Shown here one piece after another: positions 53,575 to 62,549 of a stretch of DNA of 64,000 nt. The notes under the pieces were generated by a model, which saw only the letters and a list, made by a program, of their open reading frames with translations, ran no database searches and was not told the origin of the DNA. The stretch is taken from positions 310,001 to 374,000 of the forward strand of contig NZ_LIRF01000003.1 in the NCBI RefSeq assembly GCF_001297705.1, read 5' to 3'. The translations under genes were made by a program, and so were the position numbers. Positions within the stretch are counted from its first letter, which is position 1. Each line of letters opens with the position of its first letter. Source of the stretch: Chryseobacterium sp. ERMR1:04 (GTDB taxonomy: Bacteria > Bacteroidota > Bacteroidia > Flavobacteriales > Weeksellaceae).

Positions 53575-54322
53575 AAAAAGAATAATCCCTTGTCTGGATA
53601 TCAAGGATGGAACAACGGTAAAAGGAATCAATTTCGAGGGACTTAGAAATGCCGGAGATCCCATAGAATTAGCGAAAAGATATGAAGAAAATGGAGCCGA
53701 CGAATTGGTTTTTCTGGATATTACGGCTACCATTGAAAAGAGAAAAACATTCGTTGAACTGGTGCAAAATATCTCTAAAGAGCTGAGTATTCCTTTCACC
53801 GTTGGTGGTGGCATTTCTTCTATTCAGGATGTACAAAAACTCTTGGAAGCGGGCGCTGATAAGATCAGCATCAATTCATCCGCCGTTACCAATCCTCAGT
53901 TGATTTCTGATTTGGCTAAAGAATTTGGAAACCAGTGTATTGTTGTGGCAATAGATACTAAATTGATCAATAATTCCGATTGGGTTCATGTAAAAGGCGG
54001 GCGAGAAATAACCGATTTAAACACTATAGATTGGGCAAAAGAAGCAGAATCTTTAGGGGCAGGTGAAATTCTTCTTACTTCGATGGATGGTGACGGAACT
54101 AAAACAGGCTTTGATATAAGAATAACAAAATTGGTTTCTGAAAACATCAATATTCCCATGATTGCCTCTGGTGGAGCCGGAAAAATAGAAGATTTCGATA
54201 AGGTTTTCAAAGAAACAAAAGCAACTGGCGCATTGGCAGCGAGTATTTTTCATTTCGGAGAAGTCAGTATTCTGGAGTTGAAAAAAGAATTAAATAATCA
54301 AAAAATTGAAGTAAGATGGTAA
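53567..54322 (+). CDS. hisF: Imidazole glycerol phosphate synthase, cyclase subunit
   Basis: The 251-residue barrel forms the imidazole ring with ammonia from HisH. It begins [20 protein letters not shown] with catalytic Asp11, has [20 protein letters not shown] in its middle, the second catalytic Asp in [14 protein letters not shown] and a final phosphate-binding IASGGAG. It overlaps hisA by 8 nt and hisI(E) by 7 nt, a sign of translational coupling. Confidence 0.97.
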   Translation: MLKKRIIPCLDIKDGTTVKGINFEGLRNAGDPIELAKRYEENGADELVFLDITATIEKRKTFVELVQNISKELSIPFTVGGGISSIQDVQKLLEAGADKISINSSAVTNPQLISDLAKEFGNQCIVVAIDTKLINNSDWVHVKGGREITDLNTIDWAKEAESLGAGEILLTSMDGDGTKTGFDIRITKLVSENINIPMIASGGAGKIEDFDKVFKETKATGALAASIFHFGEVSILELKKELNNQKIEVRW

Positions 54323-54906
54323 TAGATTTCAGTAAAACCAACGGATTGGTTCCCGTAATTATTCAGGATAACAGAAGCTTACAAGTCTTGATGTTGGGGT
54401 ATATGAATGAGGAAGCTTTTGAGAAAACAGAAAAAGAAGGAATTGTTACTTTTTTCAGCCGTTCTAAAAACAGACTTTGGACGAAAGGTGAGGAGTCTGG
54501 TAATTTTTTAAAGGTTGAAAATATTCAGGTTGATTGTGATAATGATACGATTTTAATAAAAGCCATTCCTAAAAATGTCGTGTGTCACACGGGTAGCTTC
54601 AGTTGTTTCGGAGAGAAAGACGCAAAAGGTTTTTTATATGAACTGGAAGATAAGATTTCCCAAAGAATTGATGATAAAGTAGAATCTTCTTATACCTATT
54701 CACTCTTTCAGAGAGGCATTAATAAAGTGGCTCAAAAAGTGGGAGAGGAAGCCGTAGAATTGGTGATTGAGGCGAAAGATAATAATGATGACTTGTTTCA
54801 AAATGAAGCCGCAGATTTATTGTATCACTTTTTAATTTTATTGAAAACGAAAGGTTCTAGTTTAGAAGAAATTGAGGGAATTTTAGAAAAACGAAATAAA
54901 AATTAA
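54316..54906 (+). CDS. hisIE: Bifunctional phosphoribosyl-AMP cyclohydrolase/phosphoribosyl-ATP pyrophosphatase
   Basis: The 196-residue fusion carries the cyclohydrolase first (residues 1-110; metal-ligand Asp and Cys in [13 protein letters not shown] and [11 protein letters not shown]). The pyrophosphatase helical bundle follows (about 115-196; the [11 protein letters not shown] and [14 protein letters not shown] motifs). It completes the operon, so hisG, D, C, B, H, A, F and IE are all represented. Confidence 0.96.
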   Translation: MVIDFSKTNGLVPVIIQDNRSLQVLMLGYMNEEAFEKTEKEGIVTFFSRSKNRLWTKGEESGNFLKVENIQVDCDNDTILIKAIPKNVVCHTGSFSCFGEKDAKGFLYELEDKISQRIDDKVESSYTYSLFQRGINKVAQKVGEEAVELVIEAKDNNDDLFQNEAADLLYHFLILLKTKGSSLEEIEGILEKRNKN

Positions 54907-54930
54907 ACATATTATTACAAGATATTACTA

Positions 54931-54956
54931 TTCAACCGTAACTTATTACGGTTGAA
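54931..54956. other. Palindrome after the his operon
   Basis: An 11-bp perfect stem (54931-54941 with 54946-54956) lies 25 bp after the his stop codon. On the plus strand it is followed by A, not T, so it lacks the U-tract expected of a terminator in that direction. Confidence 0.55.
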
Positions 54957-55028
54957 AAAATACTAAGAATAAGCCATTCATTAGAATGAAAAACCATTTT
55001 TGCTTCATTTTTAAGTAGTTAAAAATAG

Positions 55029-55036
55029 TATTTTTG
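55029..55036 (+). promoter_or_regulatory. TonB-dependent receptor promoter, -7 element
   Basis: TATTTTTG matches TAnnTTTG. Its position excludes the open-frame start at 55034 and supports the ATG at 55070, about 27 nt after the predicted transcript start. Confidence 0.5.
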
Positions 55037-55069
55037 TCATTAATTATTCTAAATAAAAAGAACACGTTG

Positions 55070-57205
55070 ATGACAAAAAAGTTTATTTGCTTAGGAAGCC
55101 TTGTATTCTCCGCAACGGTATTCGCTCAAAATAAATCCTCAGTGAATGATACGATACATGCAGAGAGGTTAGAAGAAGTGATTGTTTCGGCAACAAGATC
55201 TCCTGAAATTGTAAAGAAAACAGCGGCTACCGTTACTATTCTTAAGAGAAAAGATATCGAACAGCAATCTCTTATTTCTCCGGATCTGAGTAATATTTTA
55301 GCTTATCAGGTTCCTGGACTGGCTTTTGGAAATAATCAGACAGGAAATAGGGGCCAAACGCTGAGAGGGAGAAATGTCTTGGTGATGATTGATGGAATTC
55401 CACAATCCAGTCCTTTAAGAAACAGCGATAGAGAAATACGATCCATAGATCCATCAATATTAGAAAGAATTGAGGTGGTAAAAGGAGCAACTTCTATCTA
55501 TGGAAATGGCGCAGAAGGAGGGATTATCAATTACATCACCCTGAAAAATGCAAGCAATAAACCGATTGCTGGTAAAACAGTTTTTGGCTTTACAAGTCAT
55601 GATGTTTTTGATAAAAATATGTTTAAATCCAACGGAGGTGCCGGCTACAGAATTTCACAAAGCTTATATGGTAAACTGGGAAAAATAGATTATTTGGTGA
55701 ACGGAACCTTTACCCGAAATGGAGTGAAAATAGACGGAGAAGGGCTTGTACAAAATCCACGGTACGGATTAGGAGAAACCAATATAAGCAACGCATTTGC
55801 AAAAATAGGCTATGCTATTAATGAGAATAACAGGCTGGAAATAATGTATAATTATTTCTCAAGTATGCAGGATTCAAAATATATTCTAGATCTTGGAAAA
55901 TATGGAGAAATACCTTCTACAGGAAAACTGGGAGATAGGCAAGGGGCTAAGGAAGGTACAAAATACAATCATAACGGCTATCTTAAATACACCAATAACT
56001 CTATTTTCCGTAATACATCATTAAATACAACATTATATTTTCAGGACTTTTATACAATCTTTGATTATCGAGATGCACCTCGCTGGAAAACGGGTGGGCA
56101 ATCGGCTATTTTAGAAAAAAAATATGGTTTCCGTACAGATTTCACTACTGAATTTAAGAAAAATGATAAGGTAACAGGTTCTCTTACCTATGGGGTTGAT
56201 CTCCTTAACGAAAAAACAAGCCAACCTTTGGTAGATGGAAGGATCTGGGTTCCTGAGCTCAATATGATTGCAGCTGCACCTTTTGTTCAGGGAAAATTAT
56301 TCCTGACTCCGGATCTTACGGTAAAAGGCGGCGTGCGATGGGATGAAATGCATGTGAAAGTTCCTAATTATACAACCCTTCCATCAGGTAAAGATACTGC
56401 CGTAGATATTCTTGGAGGAAAATTAAAATATAATAATCTCTCTTATAATGTTGGTTTGAGTTATACTGCTATTGATCTTTTTCAACCTTTTACATCCTAT
56501 TCAAGAGGATTTAATATCTATGACCTGGGACGCGTTCTGAGAGAGGCAAAAGATAATACCTTAGAGAAGATCAATACAGAGCCTATTGTCGTAGAGAGTT
56601 ATGAGATTGGTTTCAACAGTAAAATAGGAAAATCAATAGATGTATCTGCGAGTTATTTCTATAATTATTCTAAACTCGGGGCAGATCTTGTTTCTGTGAA
56701 TGGCTTTTGGGTTCCTTTAAGAGCGCCTCAATATATCAGTGGAGTAGAAGTTTCTATTGACGTTTATCCTGCTAAAAATCTAAATATCGGAGCAAATTAC
56801 ACCTATCAGGAGGGAAAAGTAGATACGGATGGTGATAACAAATATGAAAAATATCTGAGCGGTCTGAGAGTGACGCCTGCGCGACTTAATTCTTATATCA
56901 AATGGAATACAAAAAACAACAAGCTTCAAATGGGGCTGTATCATATGTATTCATTTAAAAGAGACCGTTTTGAAAAGGATGCCTCAGGGAAATATCAGGA
57001 AGGAGAAGGAACAGTTACTGATTTTAATCTCTTTAATTTTCAAGGAAGTTATAAGCTGAATACCTTTACGACCATTGGGTTAGGAATTGAAAATGTTTTG
57101 AATAAGTCTTACTATACTCCAACGGCTCAATTTACAGCAAGAGATGCAGAATACGTGAGAGGAAACGGAAGATATTATACGGTTTCGTTTAGCTTTACGT
57201 ATTAA
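55070..57205 (+). CDS. TonB-dependent outer-membrane receptor
   Basis: Starting at the ATG at 55070 gives 711 residues with a signal peptide (MTKKFICLGSLVFSATVFAQ). The TonB box region LEEVIVSATRSPE, the plug domain (with VMIDGIPQSS and VVKGATSIYGNGAEGGIIN) and a 22-strand beta-barrel follow, ending in the aromatic strand YYTVSFSFTY. The plug and barrel resemble ferric-siderophore receptors, but the ligand cannot be assigned. It has its own promoter, with no adjacent uptake genes. Confidence 0.92.
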   Translation: MTKKFICLGSLVFSATVFAQNKSSVNDTIHAERLEEVIVSATRSPEIVKKTAATVTILKRKDIEQQSLISPDLSNILAYQVPGLAFGNNQTGNRGQTLRGRNVLVMIDGIPQSSPLRNSDREIRSIDPSILERIEVVKGATSIYGNGAEGGIINYITLKNASNKPIAGKTVFGFTSHDVFDKNMFKSNGGAGYRISQSLYGKLGKIDYLVNGTFTRNGVKIDGEGLVQNPRYGLGETNISNAFAKIGYAINENNRLEIMYNYFSSMQDSKYILDLGKYGEIPSTGKLGDRQGAKEGTKYNHNGYLKYTNNSIFRNTSLNTTLYFQDFYTIFDYRDAPRWKTGGQSAILEKKYGFRTDFTTEFKKNDKVTGSLTYGVDLLNEKTSQPLVDGRIWVPELNMIAAAPFVQGKLFLTPDLTVKGGVRWDEMHVKVPNYTTLPSGKDTAVDILGGKLKYNNLSYNVGLSYTAIDLFQPFTSYSRGFNIYDLGRVLREAKDNTLEKINTEPIVVESYEIGFNSKIGKSIDVSASYFYNYSKLGADLVSVNGFWVPLRAPQYISGVEVSIDVYPAKNLNIGANYTYQEGKVDTDGDNKYEKYLSGLRVTPARLNSYIKWNTKNNKLQMGLYHMYSFKRDRFEKDASGKYQEGEGTVTDFNLFNFQGSYKLNTFTTIGLGIENVLNKSYYTPTAQFTARDAEYVRGNGRYYTVSFSFTY

Positions 57206-57323
57206 ATGATTGACTGTTTTATCCGTTTTTTAGGATAATAAATAATTGATTTTTATTGGTGTATTTCAAAAATGGAGAAGTAAAATAAAAGACTATTTTT
57301 ACATTGAATTAAAAACAATTACC

Positions 57324-57467
57324 ATGTCAGAAAAAGAAAAGAAAGAAAGTCCTCAACCGATAAAAAAAGAGGAAGAAAACACGCAAGGTATTTCTCAGAA
57401 AGGCGGTGAGCGTTCAGGGAAAACTATTAATAGCGAAACTGCAAAAGGCGGTACAAGAGGAGGATAA
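57324..57467 (+). CDS. Small hydrophilic protein of unknown function
   Basis: The ATG at 57324 gives 47 residues. The composition is extreme: mostly Lys, Glu, Gly, Ser and Thr, with no hydrophobic core (MSEKEKKESPQPIKKEEENT), so the protein is probably disordered. A downstream Gly/Lys-rich end (SQKGGERSGKT) adds to that. It resembles small glycine/lysine-rich proteins frequent in this group, but function is unknown. A strong terminator follows directly. Confidence 0.6.
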   Translation: MSEKEKKESPQPIKKEEENTQGISQKGGERSGKTINSETAKGGTRGG

Positions 57468-57475
57468 AAAATAGT

Positions 57476-57511
57476 AAAAGAGCCAATTTTACTGATTGGC
57501 TCTTTTTTTTT
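57476..57511. terminator. Bidirectional terminator
   Basis: A 12-bp stem (57476-57487 with 57495-57506) with T runs in both directions ends the small protein gene on the plus strand and the M28 peptidase gene on the minus strand (stop at 57518). Confidence 0.9.
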
Positions 57512-57517
57512 GTAATA

Positions 57518-58693
57518 TTATTTTTCAATTAAAACCTTTCTGACAACCGTCTGGCCTTCGGATTTTACTACGCCGATATAAGCTCCATTTGCTAGATTCG
57601 AAATATTAATTTGGGTTTTATTTGCTTCTTTTATCAATGTATGTCCAATCATATCTGTGATCTCAAAACTGAAATCTTTACCCTTTTTAGGAAATTCGAT
57701 GTGCAGAATATCTTTTGCAGGATTAGGATAGATCTTAATAGATTCTAAAGTATTCACTGAAAGATTTTTAGTGCTTAGTGTGCTTGTAGTTGTGGCTACA
57801 GCAAAGTGTTGAAGGGCTCCCACAGACGCTTTCCCAACATTGTAAATATATACAGGATCTGTGTTGGCAAAGGTATCATTAATGGTGTGTGGGTAGCTAC
57901 TTCTTATTTTTTCAAAATAACCCGTGATCACTTCTCCTTTTGCTTCAAAAGGCATATAATCGGTGTCTTCTGCTTGGTCAATATCTGTTAAAAGAGGTGA
58001 ATAAAGTCCTGTAAGGGTTATCAATTCCTGAGTAGCAGCAACTCCTGCCGCTGTATTACTAGAGTTTCCTCCCATATCTTCGTCACAAAAAACGGTATTG
58101 TTGTTATTACCCATTTTTCCGCCTACCTGATCCAGGTTAAAAACTAATTTGATATCTAATACTCGATTGTTTCCTTGATAAGCGACTGTATTCGCATAAT
58201 GCTGACTTCCTTTTAAACCTTGCTCTTCCCCAGAAAAATGAATAAACTTAATTGAATATTCCGTTGGAACATCTTTTAGAATTCTTGCTGCTTCCAGAAT
58301 AATTGAGGTTCCACTTCCGTTATCATTTACTCCGGGACCATTAAGGGTATCAAAATGTCCACAAATAATCACATATTTATTGGGATATAGAGTTCCTGTT
58401 TTGGTAATAACCAAATTTTTAGAGCTTGTACTTCCAAAAGTAAACGGGTCTTCCACAATCTGACTCGCAGAATATCCGTACGATGCATATTTGCTTTTAA
58501 GCCAGTTTAGGGCATTTACATTATTAGCAGAACCTGTAGTTTTGATTCCAAGATTTGAAAAATCCTGTAAATTGGTCGTAATATTAGTTTGAGTAACCAT
58601 ATTCGCCCGATCCTGATAAGCTTGAATAAAGCTTTGGGCTTGAAGGTTATAAATTGATAATGAACATAGAAAAAGCGTAACTGATTTTTTCAT
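57518..58693 (-). CDS. M28 metallopeptidase with T9SS sorting tail (copy 1)
   Basis: The ATG at 58693 gives 391 residues, the same length as its paralogue. The -7 element TACATTTG (58737-58730) lies beyond it, so the open-frame start at 58732 is not used. It has a signal peptide (ending NLQAQ) and a zinc aminopeptidase domain with ligands in CGHFDT, NDNGSGT and FSGEEQGL. A C-terminal type A sorting domain (about residues 318-391) starts IKIYPNPAKDIL. It is exported through the T9SS, of which PorQ at 672 is a part. It degrades peptides outside the cell. Confidence 0.92.
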   Translation of the reverse strand: MKKSVTLFLCSLSIYNLQAQSFIQAYQDRANMVTQTNITTNLQDFSNLGIKTTGSANNVNALNWLKSKYASYGYSASQIVEDPFTFGSTSSKNLVITKTGTLYPNKYVIICGHFDTLNGPGVNDNGSGTSIILEAARILKDVPTEYSIKFIHFSGEEQGLKGSQHYANTVAYQGNNRVLDIKLVFNLDQVGGKMGNNNNTVFCDEDMGGNSSNTAAGVAATQELITLTGLYSPLLTDIDQAEDTDYMPFEAKGEVITGYFEKIRSSYPHTINDTFANTDPVYIYNVGKASVGALQHFAVATTTSTLSTKNLSVNTLESIKIYPNPAKDILHIEFPKKGKDFSFEITDMIGHTLIKEANKTQINISNLANGAYIGVVKSEGQTVVRKVLIEK

Positions 58694-58729
58694 TTTGTTT
58701 AAATTTATTGCATTTGTGTTAATTTTCAG

Positions 58730-58737
58730 CAAATGTA
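58730..58737 (-). promoter_or_regulatory. Promoter of M28 copy 1, -7 element
   Basis: TACATTTG on the minus strand lies within a 45-bp stretch nearly identical to that before copy 2. A degraded terminator-like hairpin just upstream (58751-58771) belongs to the same duplicated stretch. Confidence 0.6.
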
Positions 58738-58799
58738 GATAATAAAAAAATCCCGAGCAAAAAACTCAGGACCTATTAATTTTATTATTGCAAAGAGAT

Positions 58800-59975
58800 T
58801 TACTTCTCAATAATTACTTTTCGTGTAACGCTCTCATTTTCTGTTTTTACGGTACATAAATAGGTTCCGTTTACCAGTGTAGAAACATTTATTTTACTTT
58901 GATTTTCTACTGAGAATAATGAACGCCCGCTTAGATCTGTAATCTCAACGGTAAAAGCTTTTACCTTTCTTGGTAATTCTATAGTAAGGACTTCCTTTGC
59001 AGGATTAGGATATATTTTGATAGACTCTAATGCTTTTTTTGATGAAACGTCATTTACTCCCAAAATAGTAGTTGAAGCCACTGCAAAATGTTGTAATGCT
59101 CCAAGAGCAGCCTTTCCAACTTTAAATACATAACCAGGATCTACATTAGCAAAAGTATCATTTACAGTATGTTCATTATGACTTTGAGGCGTTTCATAGA
59201 ATCCTGTAATAATATCTCCGTTAGCTTCAAAAGGCATATAATCTGATGAATAGGCATTAGACATTACAGTTTGTAATGGAGAATACAAAGTAGTACAATT
59301 TGCTAGTTGTTGAGTAAAAGATAAGGATGCAGCATTATTTCCTGATTGCCCGCTTTGATCACTCTCACATTTTATAGAATTACTTGGGCTTGATAATTTA
59401 CCACCTACCTGATCTATATTGAAGACCAAACGTATGTCTAAATTACGGACTCCATTTTTAAATACTACATTATTGGCGTAATGATCGCTTCCATATAATC
59501 CTTGCTCTTCTCCCGAAAAATGAATAAACTTAATCGAATACTCTGTAGGTACATCTTTTAAAATCCTCGCTGCTTCTAAGATAATTGATGTTCCACTTCC
59601 GTTATCACTTACTCCAGGCCCTACAATCGTGTCGTAATGCCCACAGATAATTACATATTTATTAGGATAAACAGTTCCTGTTTTGGTAATGATCAGGTTT
59701 TGAGAACTTAGACCTCCTGCTGTAAAAGGATCTTCTTCCATCTGGGTTACCGTATAGCCATAAGAAAGATACTTATTCTTTATCCAGTTAAAGGTGGCCG
59801 TATTGGCTGGAGAACCTGTTGTTTTCACTCCCAAATTTCCAAAATCCTGCAAGTTTGTAGTGATATTGGTTTGGGTGATCTGGTTGGCTCTGTCTTGATA
59901 AGCCTGAATAAAACTTTGAGCTTGCAAACTGTAAGTTGATAATGAAAGGAGTAGTAGAGTAGATATTTTTTTCAC
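58800..59975 (-). CDS. M28 metallopeptidase with T9SS sorting tail (copy 2)
   Basis: This 391-residue paralogue of the 57518-58693 gene has a signal peptide (ending SLQAQ). Its M28 domain has zinc ligands in CGHYDT, SDNGSGT and FSGEEQGLYG, and its type A T9SS sorting domain starts IKIYPNPAKEVL. The two are similar along their full length, but differ in loops such as GDIITGFYETPQSHNEHT, which may alter specificity. It lies directly after rplT; the terminator that ends rplT lies 53 bp before its ATG. Confidence 0.92.
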   Translation of the reverse strand: MKKISTLLLLSLSTYSLQAQSFIQAYQDRANQITQTNITTNLQDFGNLGVKTTGSPANTATFNWIKNKYLSYGYTVTQMEEDPFTAGGLSSQNLIITKTGTVYPNKYVIICGHYDTIVGPGVSDNGSGTSIILEAARILKDVPTEYSIKFIHFSGEEQGLYGSDHYANNVVFKNGVRNLDIRLVFNIDQVGGKLSSPSNSIKCESDQSGQSGNNAASLSFTQQLANCTTLYSPLQTVMSNAYSSDYMPFEANGDIITGFYETPQSHNEHTVNDTFANVDPGYVFKVGKAALGALQHFAVASTTILGVNDVSSKKALESIKIYPNPAKEVLTIELPRKVKAFTVEITDLSGRSLFSVENQSKINVSTLVNGTYLCTVKTENESVTRKVIIEK

Positions 59976-60009
59976 TTTTAAATCAAGTTTTATGTATTTA
60001 ATAATTCAG

Positions 60010-60017
60010 CAAATGTA
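60010..60017 (-). promoter_or_regulatory. Promoter of M28 copy 2, -7 element
   Basis: TACATTTG on the minus strand lies next to the rplT terminator. The same arrangement is found before copy 1. Confidence 0.6.
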
Positions 60018-60027
60018 GATAATAAAA

Positions 60028-60054
60028 AAATCCCGAGCAAAAAACTCGGGATTT
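60028..60054. terminator. Terminator after rplT
   Basis: A 10-bp stem (60028-60037 with 60045-60054) with a long T run on the minus strand ends the rpmI-rplT transcript. Confidence 0.88.
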
Positions 60055-60078
60055 ATATTGATAACAAAAAATTTTACA

Positions 60079-60423
60079 TTATTTTACTTGATCTACAACA
60101 GCTTTGAAAGCTTCAGGATAGTTCATAGCTAAGTCAGCTAAAACTTTTCTGTTAAGCTCGATGTTGTTCTTTTTAAGAGCTCCCATAAACTGAGAGTAAG
60201 ACATTCCGTGCTCTCTAGCTCCTGCGTTGATACGCATGATCCAAAGTGATCTGAAATTTCTCTTTTTCTCTTTTCTACCACGGTAAGCATATTGCATTGC
60301 TTTTTCCACGGCATTTTTAGCTACAGTCCAAACGTTCTTTCTTCTACCGAAAAAACCTTTAGCTTGCTTAATAATTTTCTTTCTGCGAGCTCTTGAAGCT
60401 ACGGCATTTACTGATCTAGGCAT
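60079..60423 (-). CDS. rplT: 50S ribosomal protein L20
   Basis: The 114-residue protein starts [21 protein letters not shown] after the Met. The basic N-terminal helix (ARRKK) and the conserved [20 protein letters not shown] are both family marks. L20 is an early 23S rRNA-binding assembly protein, and in other bacteria it regulates its own operon. rpmI lies 117 bp upstream on the same strand. The usual partner infC is not directly adjacent here. Confidence 0.98.
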   Translation of the reverse strand: MPRSVNAVASRARRKKIIKQAKGFFGRRKNVWTVAKNAVEKAMQYAYRGRKEKKRNFRSLWIMRINAGAREHGMSYSQFMGALKKNNIELNRKVLADLAMNYPEAFKAVVDQVK

Positions 60424-60540
60424 AATTTAAATTGTTTTTTTGAAAAGGGCGGTAAACTGTTTCATTACACTTATCTGCACCATTTCAGGGTTAAATATTG
60501 AATTGTTATTCTTATAAACCGAATAAAGGATTTATAAAAA

Positions 60541-60738
60541 CTACTGAATTGCTAATTGACGCTTAACGCTTTTTTCGTCCACTTTTGCAACATAAGAAGT
60601 TTGCGTAAGATTTCTCTTTTGCTTAGTTTCCTTTTTTGTCAAAATGTGGCTTTTGAAAGCACCTTTTCTTTTAATCTTTCCAGTTCCGGTAAGTTTAAAA
60701 CGCTTCTTAGCACCTGATTTCGTTTTTAATTTTGGCAT
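60541..60738 (-). CDS. rpmI: 50S ribosomal protein L35
   Basis: The 65-residue basic protein starts [20 protein letters not shown], the defining L35 motif. It is the first gene of a two-gene unit with rplT. A -7 element and a hairpin-bearing leader precede it, so it does not depend on the infC promoter. Confidence 0.98.
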   Translation of the reverse strand: MPKLKTKSGAKKRFKLTGTGKIKRKGAFKSHILTKKETKQKRNLTQTSYVAKVDEKSVKRQLAIQ

Positions 60739-60782
60739 TGTCTTGCTTTTTTATGTTTTTGTTATCAATATCTGTATTGGTC

Positions 60783-60818
60783 TCTGGAGAATCTCCAGAA
60801 TAATAGGGTGCAAAATTA
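60783..60818 (-). promoter_or_regulatory. rpmI-rplT promoter with 5' leader hairpin
   Basis: On the minus strand the -7 element TAATTTTG (60818-60811) predicts a start near 60804. A perfect palindrome, TCTGGAGA-A-TCTCCAGA (60799-60783), then falls within the first 20 nt of the transcript. It may stabilise the mRNA or bind a ribosomal protein; L20 is the obvious candidate. This is inferred from position only. Confidence 0.5.
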
Positions 60819-60920
60819 CGAAAAAAAAGTGAGACCTGAAAGATTTTTTTAAGGCTGGGAGAGGAGTCCTCTTATGTCGGAAGTTTCACCGCTTACTGTA
60901 TATTATTTATAACGTAAAGC

Positions 60921-60955
60921 AAAAACTGTGAGTGATACAATCACTCACAGTTTTT
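60921..60955. terminator. Terminator after the alpha/beta hydrolase gene
   Basis: A 15-bp perfect stem (60921-60935 with 60941-60955) with loop TACAA and a U-tract on the minus strand. Confidence 0.9.
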
Positions 60956-60972
60956 ATGATATGTAAACTAAA

Positions 60973-61794
60973 TTATGATGTAAAAAATTCTAAAAGATCT
61001 TTATTAATTGTTGCCGCTTCTGTAGTAGGCATTCCGTGAGGGAAACCTGGATAAGTGATAAGCTTACCGTTTTTCAATAATTTAATTGATTTTAATGCTG
61101 CATTTTGATAAGGTACAATCTGATCGTCTTCTCCATGCAATACTAAAACAGGAATCTCAACCGATTGCAAATCTTCTCTGAAATCAGTTTCAGAAAACGC
61201 TTTGACACCATCATAATGAGCAACAATACCTCCCATCATTCCCTGTCTCCACCAGTTTCTTTGGATCCCTTCCTTTATAACAGCACCTTCTCTGTTATAT
61301 CCGTAGAAAGGAATAGTCAGATCAATATAAAACTGTTGTCTGTTGTTCAGGGTCTGTTCTCTGATACCATCAAAAACTTCCATGGGTACACCGTCAGGAT
61401 TGCTTTCGCTTTTCACCATAATTGGTGGAACAGCACTGATCAATACTGCTTTTTTTGCTCTGCCATTTGCGTATTTGTTAACATAACGAATGACTTCACC
61501 ACCTCCTGTGGAGTGTCCGATGTGAATGACCTCTTTCAGATCAAGGAATTCTACTAATTCAGCAGCATCTGCAGCGTATGTTTCGATATTGTGACCGTAA
61601 ATATTCTGGCTGGAACGTCCATGACCTCTTCTGTCATGAGTAATCACTCTAAAACCTTTTTGTAAGAAAAAGATCACCTGTGCATCCCAGTCATCTGATG
61701 ACAAAGGCCATCCGTGGTGAAACATCAATGTTGGTCCTTCTCCTTGATCTTTATAGTAAATCTCTGTTCCGTCTTTTAATTTTAGTGTGCTCAT
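60973..61794 (-). CDS. Alpha/beta hydrolase, non-haem chloroperoxidase/esterase type
   Basis: The 273-residue protein has the whole catalytic triad: Ser95 in HIGHSTGGGE, Asp224 in HGEDDQIVP and His253 in GFPHGMPTT. The oxyanion loop is FHHGWPLSSDDW. Proteins of this subgroup act as esterases or cofactor-free perhydrolases (chloroperoxidases). No signal peptide is seen. The gene sits between infC and rpmI, which normally adjoin, and has its own promoter and terminator. The physiological substrate is unknown. Confidence 0.93.
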   Translation of the reverse strand: MSTLKLKDGTEIYYKDQGEGPTLMFHHGWPLSSDDWDAQVIFFLQKGFRVITHDRRGHGRSSQNIYGHNIETYAADAAELVEFLDLKEVIHIGHSTGGGEVIRYVNKYANGRAKKAVLISAVPPIMVKSESNPDGVPMEVFDGIREQTLNNRQQFYIDLTIPFYGYNREGAVIKEGIQRNWWRQGMMGGIVAHYDGVKAFSETDFREDLQSVEIPVLVLHGEDDQIVPYQNAALKSIKLLKNGKLITYPGFPHGMPTTEAATINKDLLEFFTS

Positions 61795-61848
61795 ATTATT
61801 TTGTTTATATTGTTATTAATTAAAAAAGTTTCTTTGTTATTTCTAAAG

Positions 61849-61856
61849 CAAATGTA
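61849..61856 (-). promoter_or_regulatory. Hydrolase promoter, -7 element
   Basis: TACATTTG on the minus strand matches TAnnTTTG, 54 bp before the ATG at 61794. Confidence 0.55.
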
Positions 61857-61930
61857 GAGCTAAACTTCTCACTAGATATTGACATAGGTTAACTTTAATA
61901 ATTAATTAACGGAACATTCATTAAAACAAA

Positions 61931-61954
61931 AAACCTCAAATTGCTTTGAGGTTT
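61931..61954. terminator. Terminator after infC
   Basis: A 10-bp stem (61931-61940 with 61945-61954) with loop TTGC and a T-rich tail on the minus strand, 35 bp after the infC stop. Confidence 0.82.
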
Positions 61955-61988
61955 ATATTTTAAAGAATAGATCTAAAATCTACTTAAA

Positions 61989-62549
61989 TTATTTTGCTGG
62001 TTTTTTAGGACTCATCATCATAATCATTCTTTTTCCTTCCAGTTTAGGCAACTGATCTACTTTTCCAACGTGCTCTAATTCTTGAGCTAGTTTTAGAAGT
62101 AAGATTTCTCCCTGATCTTTAAAGATAATCGAACGTCCTTTAAAAAATACGTAGGTTTTCAATTTTGAACCTTCTTCTAAGAATTTTTCAGCGTGCTTTC
62201 TCTTAAACTCATAATCATGGTCATCAGTCTGAGGTCCGAAACGGATCTCCTTTACTACCACTTTTACTTGCTTAGCTTTAAGCTCTTTCTGTTTTTTCTT
62301 TTGCTCATATAAGAATTTTTTATATTCTAATATTCTTGCAATAAACGGTTCTGCCTTATCGGAAATTACCACAAGATCCAATTCTTGCTCTGCAGCAAAT
62401 TGTCTTGCTTTATCAATTGGATAAATTCCCGGCTCTACGTTATCGCCCACCAAACGAAGCTCTCTCACACGAATTTTATCGTTGATCAAGTGTAAGTCCT
62501 CCTGTACAGGACGTCTTTGTGGGCCCCTGTTGTTAAATCTTTGTGCTAT
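61989..62549 (-). CDS. infC: Translation initiation factor IF-3, non-ATG start
   Basis: IF-3 keeps ribosomal subunits apart and checks the start codon. The N-terminal domain ([20 protein letters not shown]) and the C-terminal domain ([21 protein letters not shown]) are complete. No ATG exists in frame upstream of INDKIR. The conserved-looking sequence [20 protein letters not shown] continues up to an ATA at 62549, which gives 186 residues; a further ATA lies at 62564 and an in-frame TAA shortly beyond. infC of other bacteria also uses rare start codons (AUU in E. coli), which lets IF-3 limit its own synthesis. A TTG at 62489 is an alternative but would lose 20 residues. thrS is 40 bp upstream. 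Confidence 0.92.
   Translation of the reverse strand: MAQRFNNRGPQRRPVQEDLHLINDKIRVRELRLVGDNVEPGIYPIDKARQFAAEQELDLVVISDKAEPFIARILEYKKFLYEQKKKQKELKAKQVKVVVKEIRFGPQTDDHDYEFKRKHAEKFLEEGSKLKTYVFFKGRSIIFKDQGEILLLKLAQELEHVGKVDQLPKLEGKRMIMMMSPKKPAK

Noticed and set aside
54931..54956. Rho-independent terminator of the his operon
   Set aside because: The stem is perfect, but the downstream sequence is A-rich rather than T-rich on the coding strand, so it was listed as a palindrome only.
55034..55069. TTG start at 55034 for the TonB-dependent receptor
   Set aside because: It would overlap the -7 element and destroy the clear signal peptide that begins at the ATG at 55070.
57246..57323. N-terminal extension of the small hydrophilic protein
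   Set aside because: The extension is low-quality sequence with no resemblance to the charged 47-residue protein starting at 57324.
60838..60905. Purine-rich stretch (around GGCTGGGAGAGG) as a dispersed repeat
   Set aside because: It resembles intergenic repeats I associate with this genus, but no second copy or inverted structure is present in the window.
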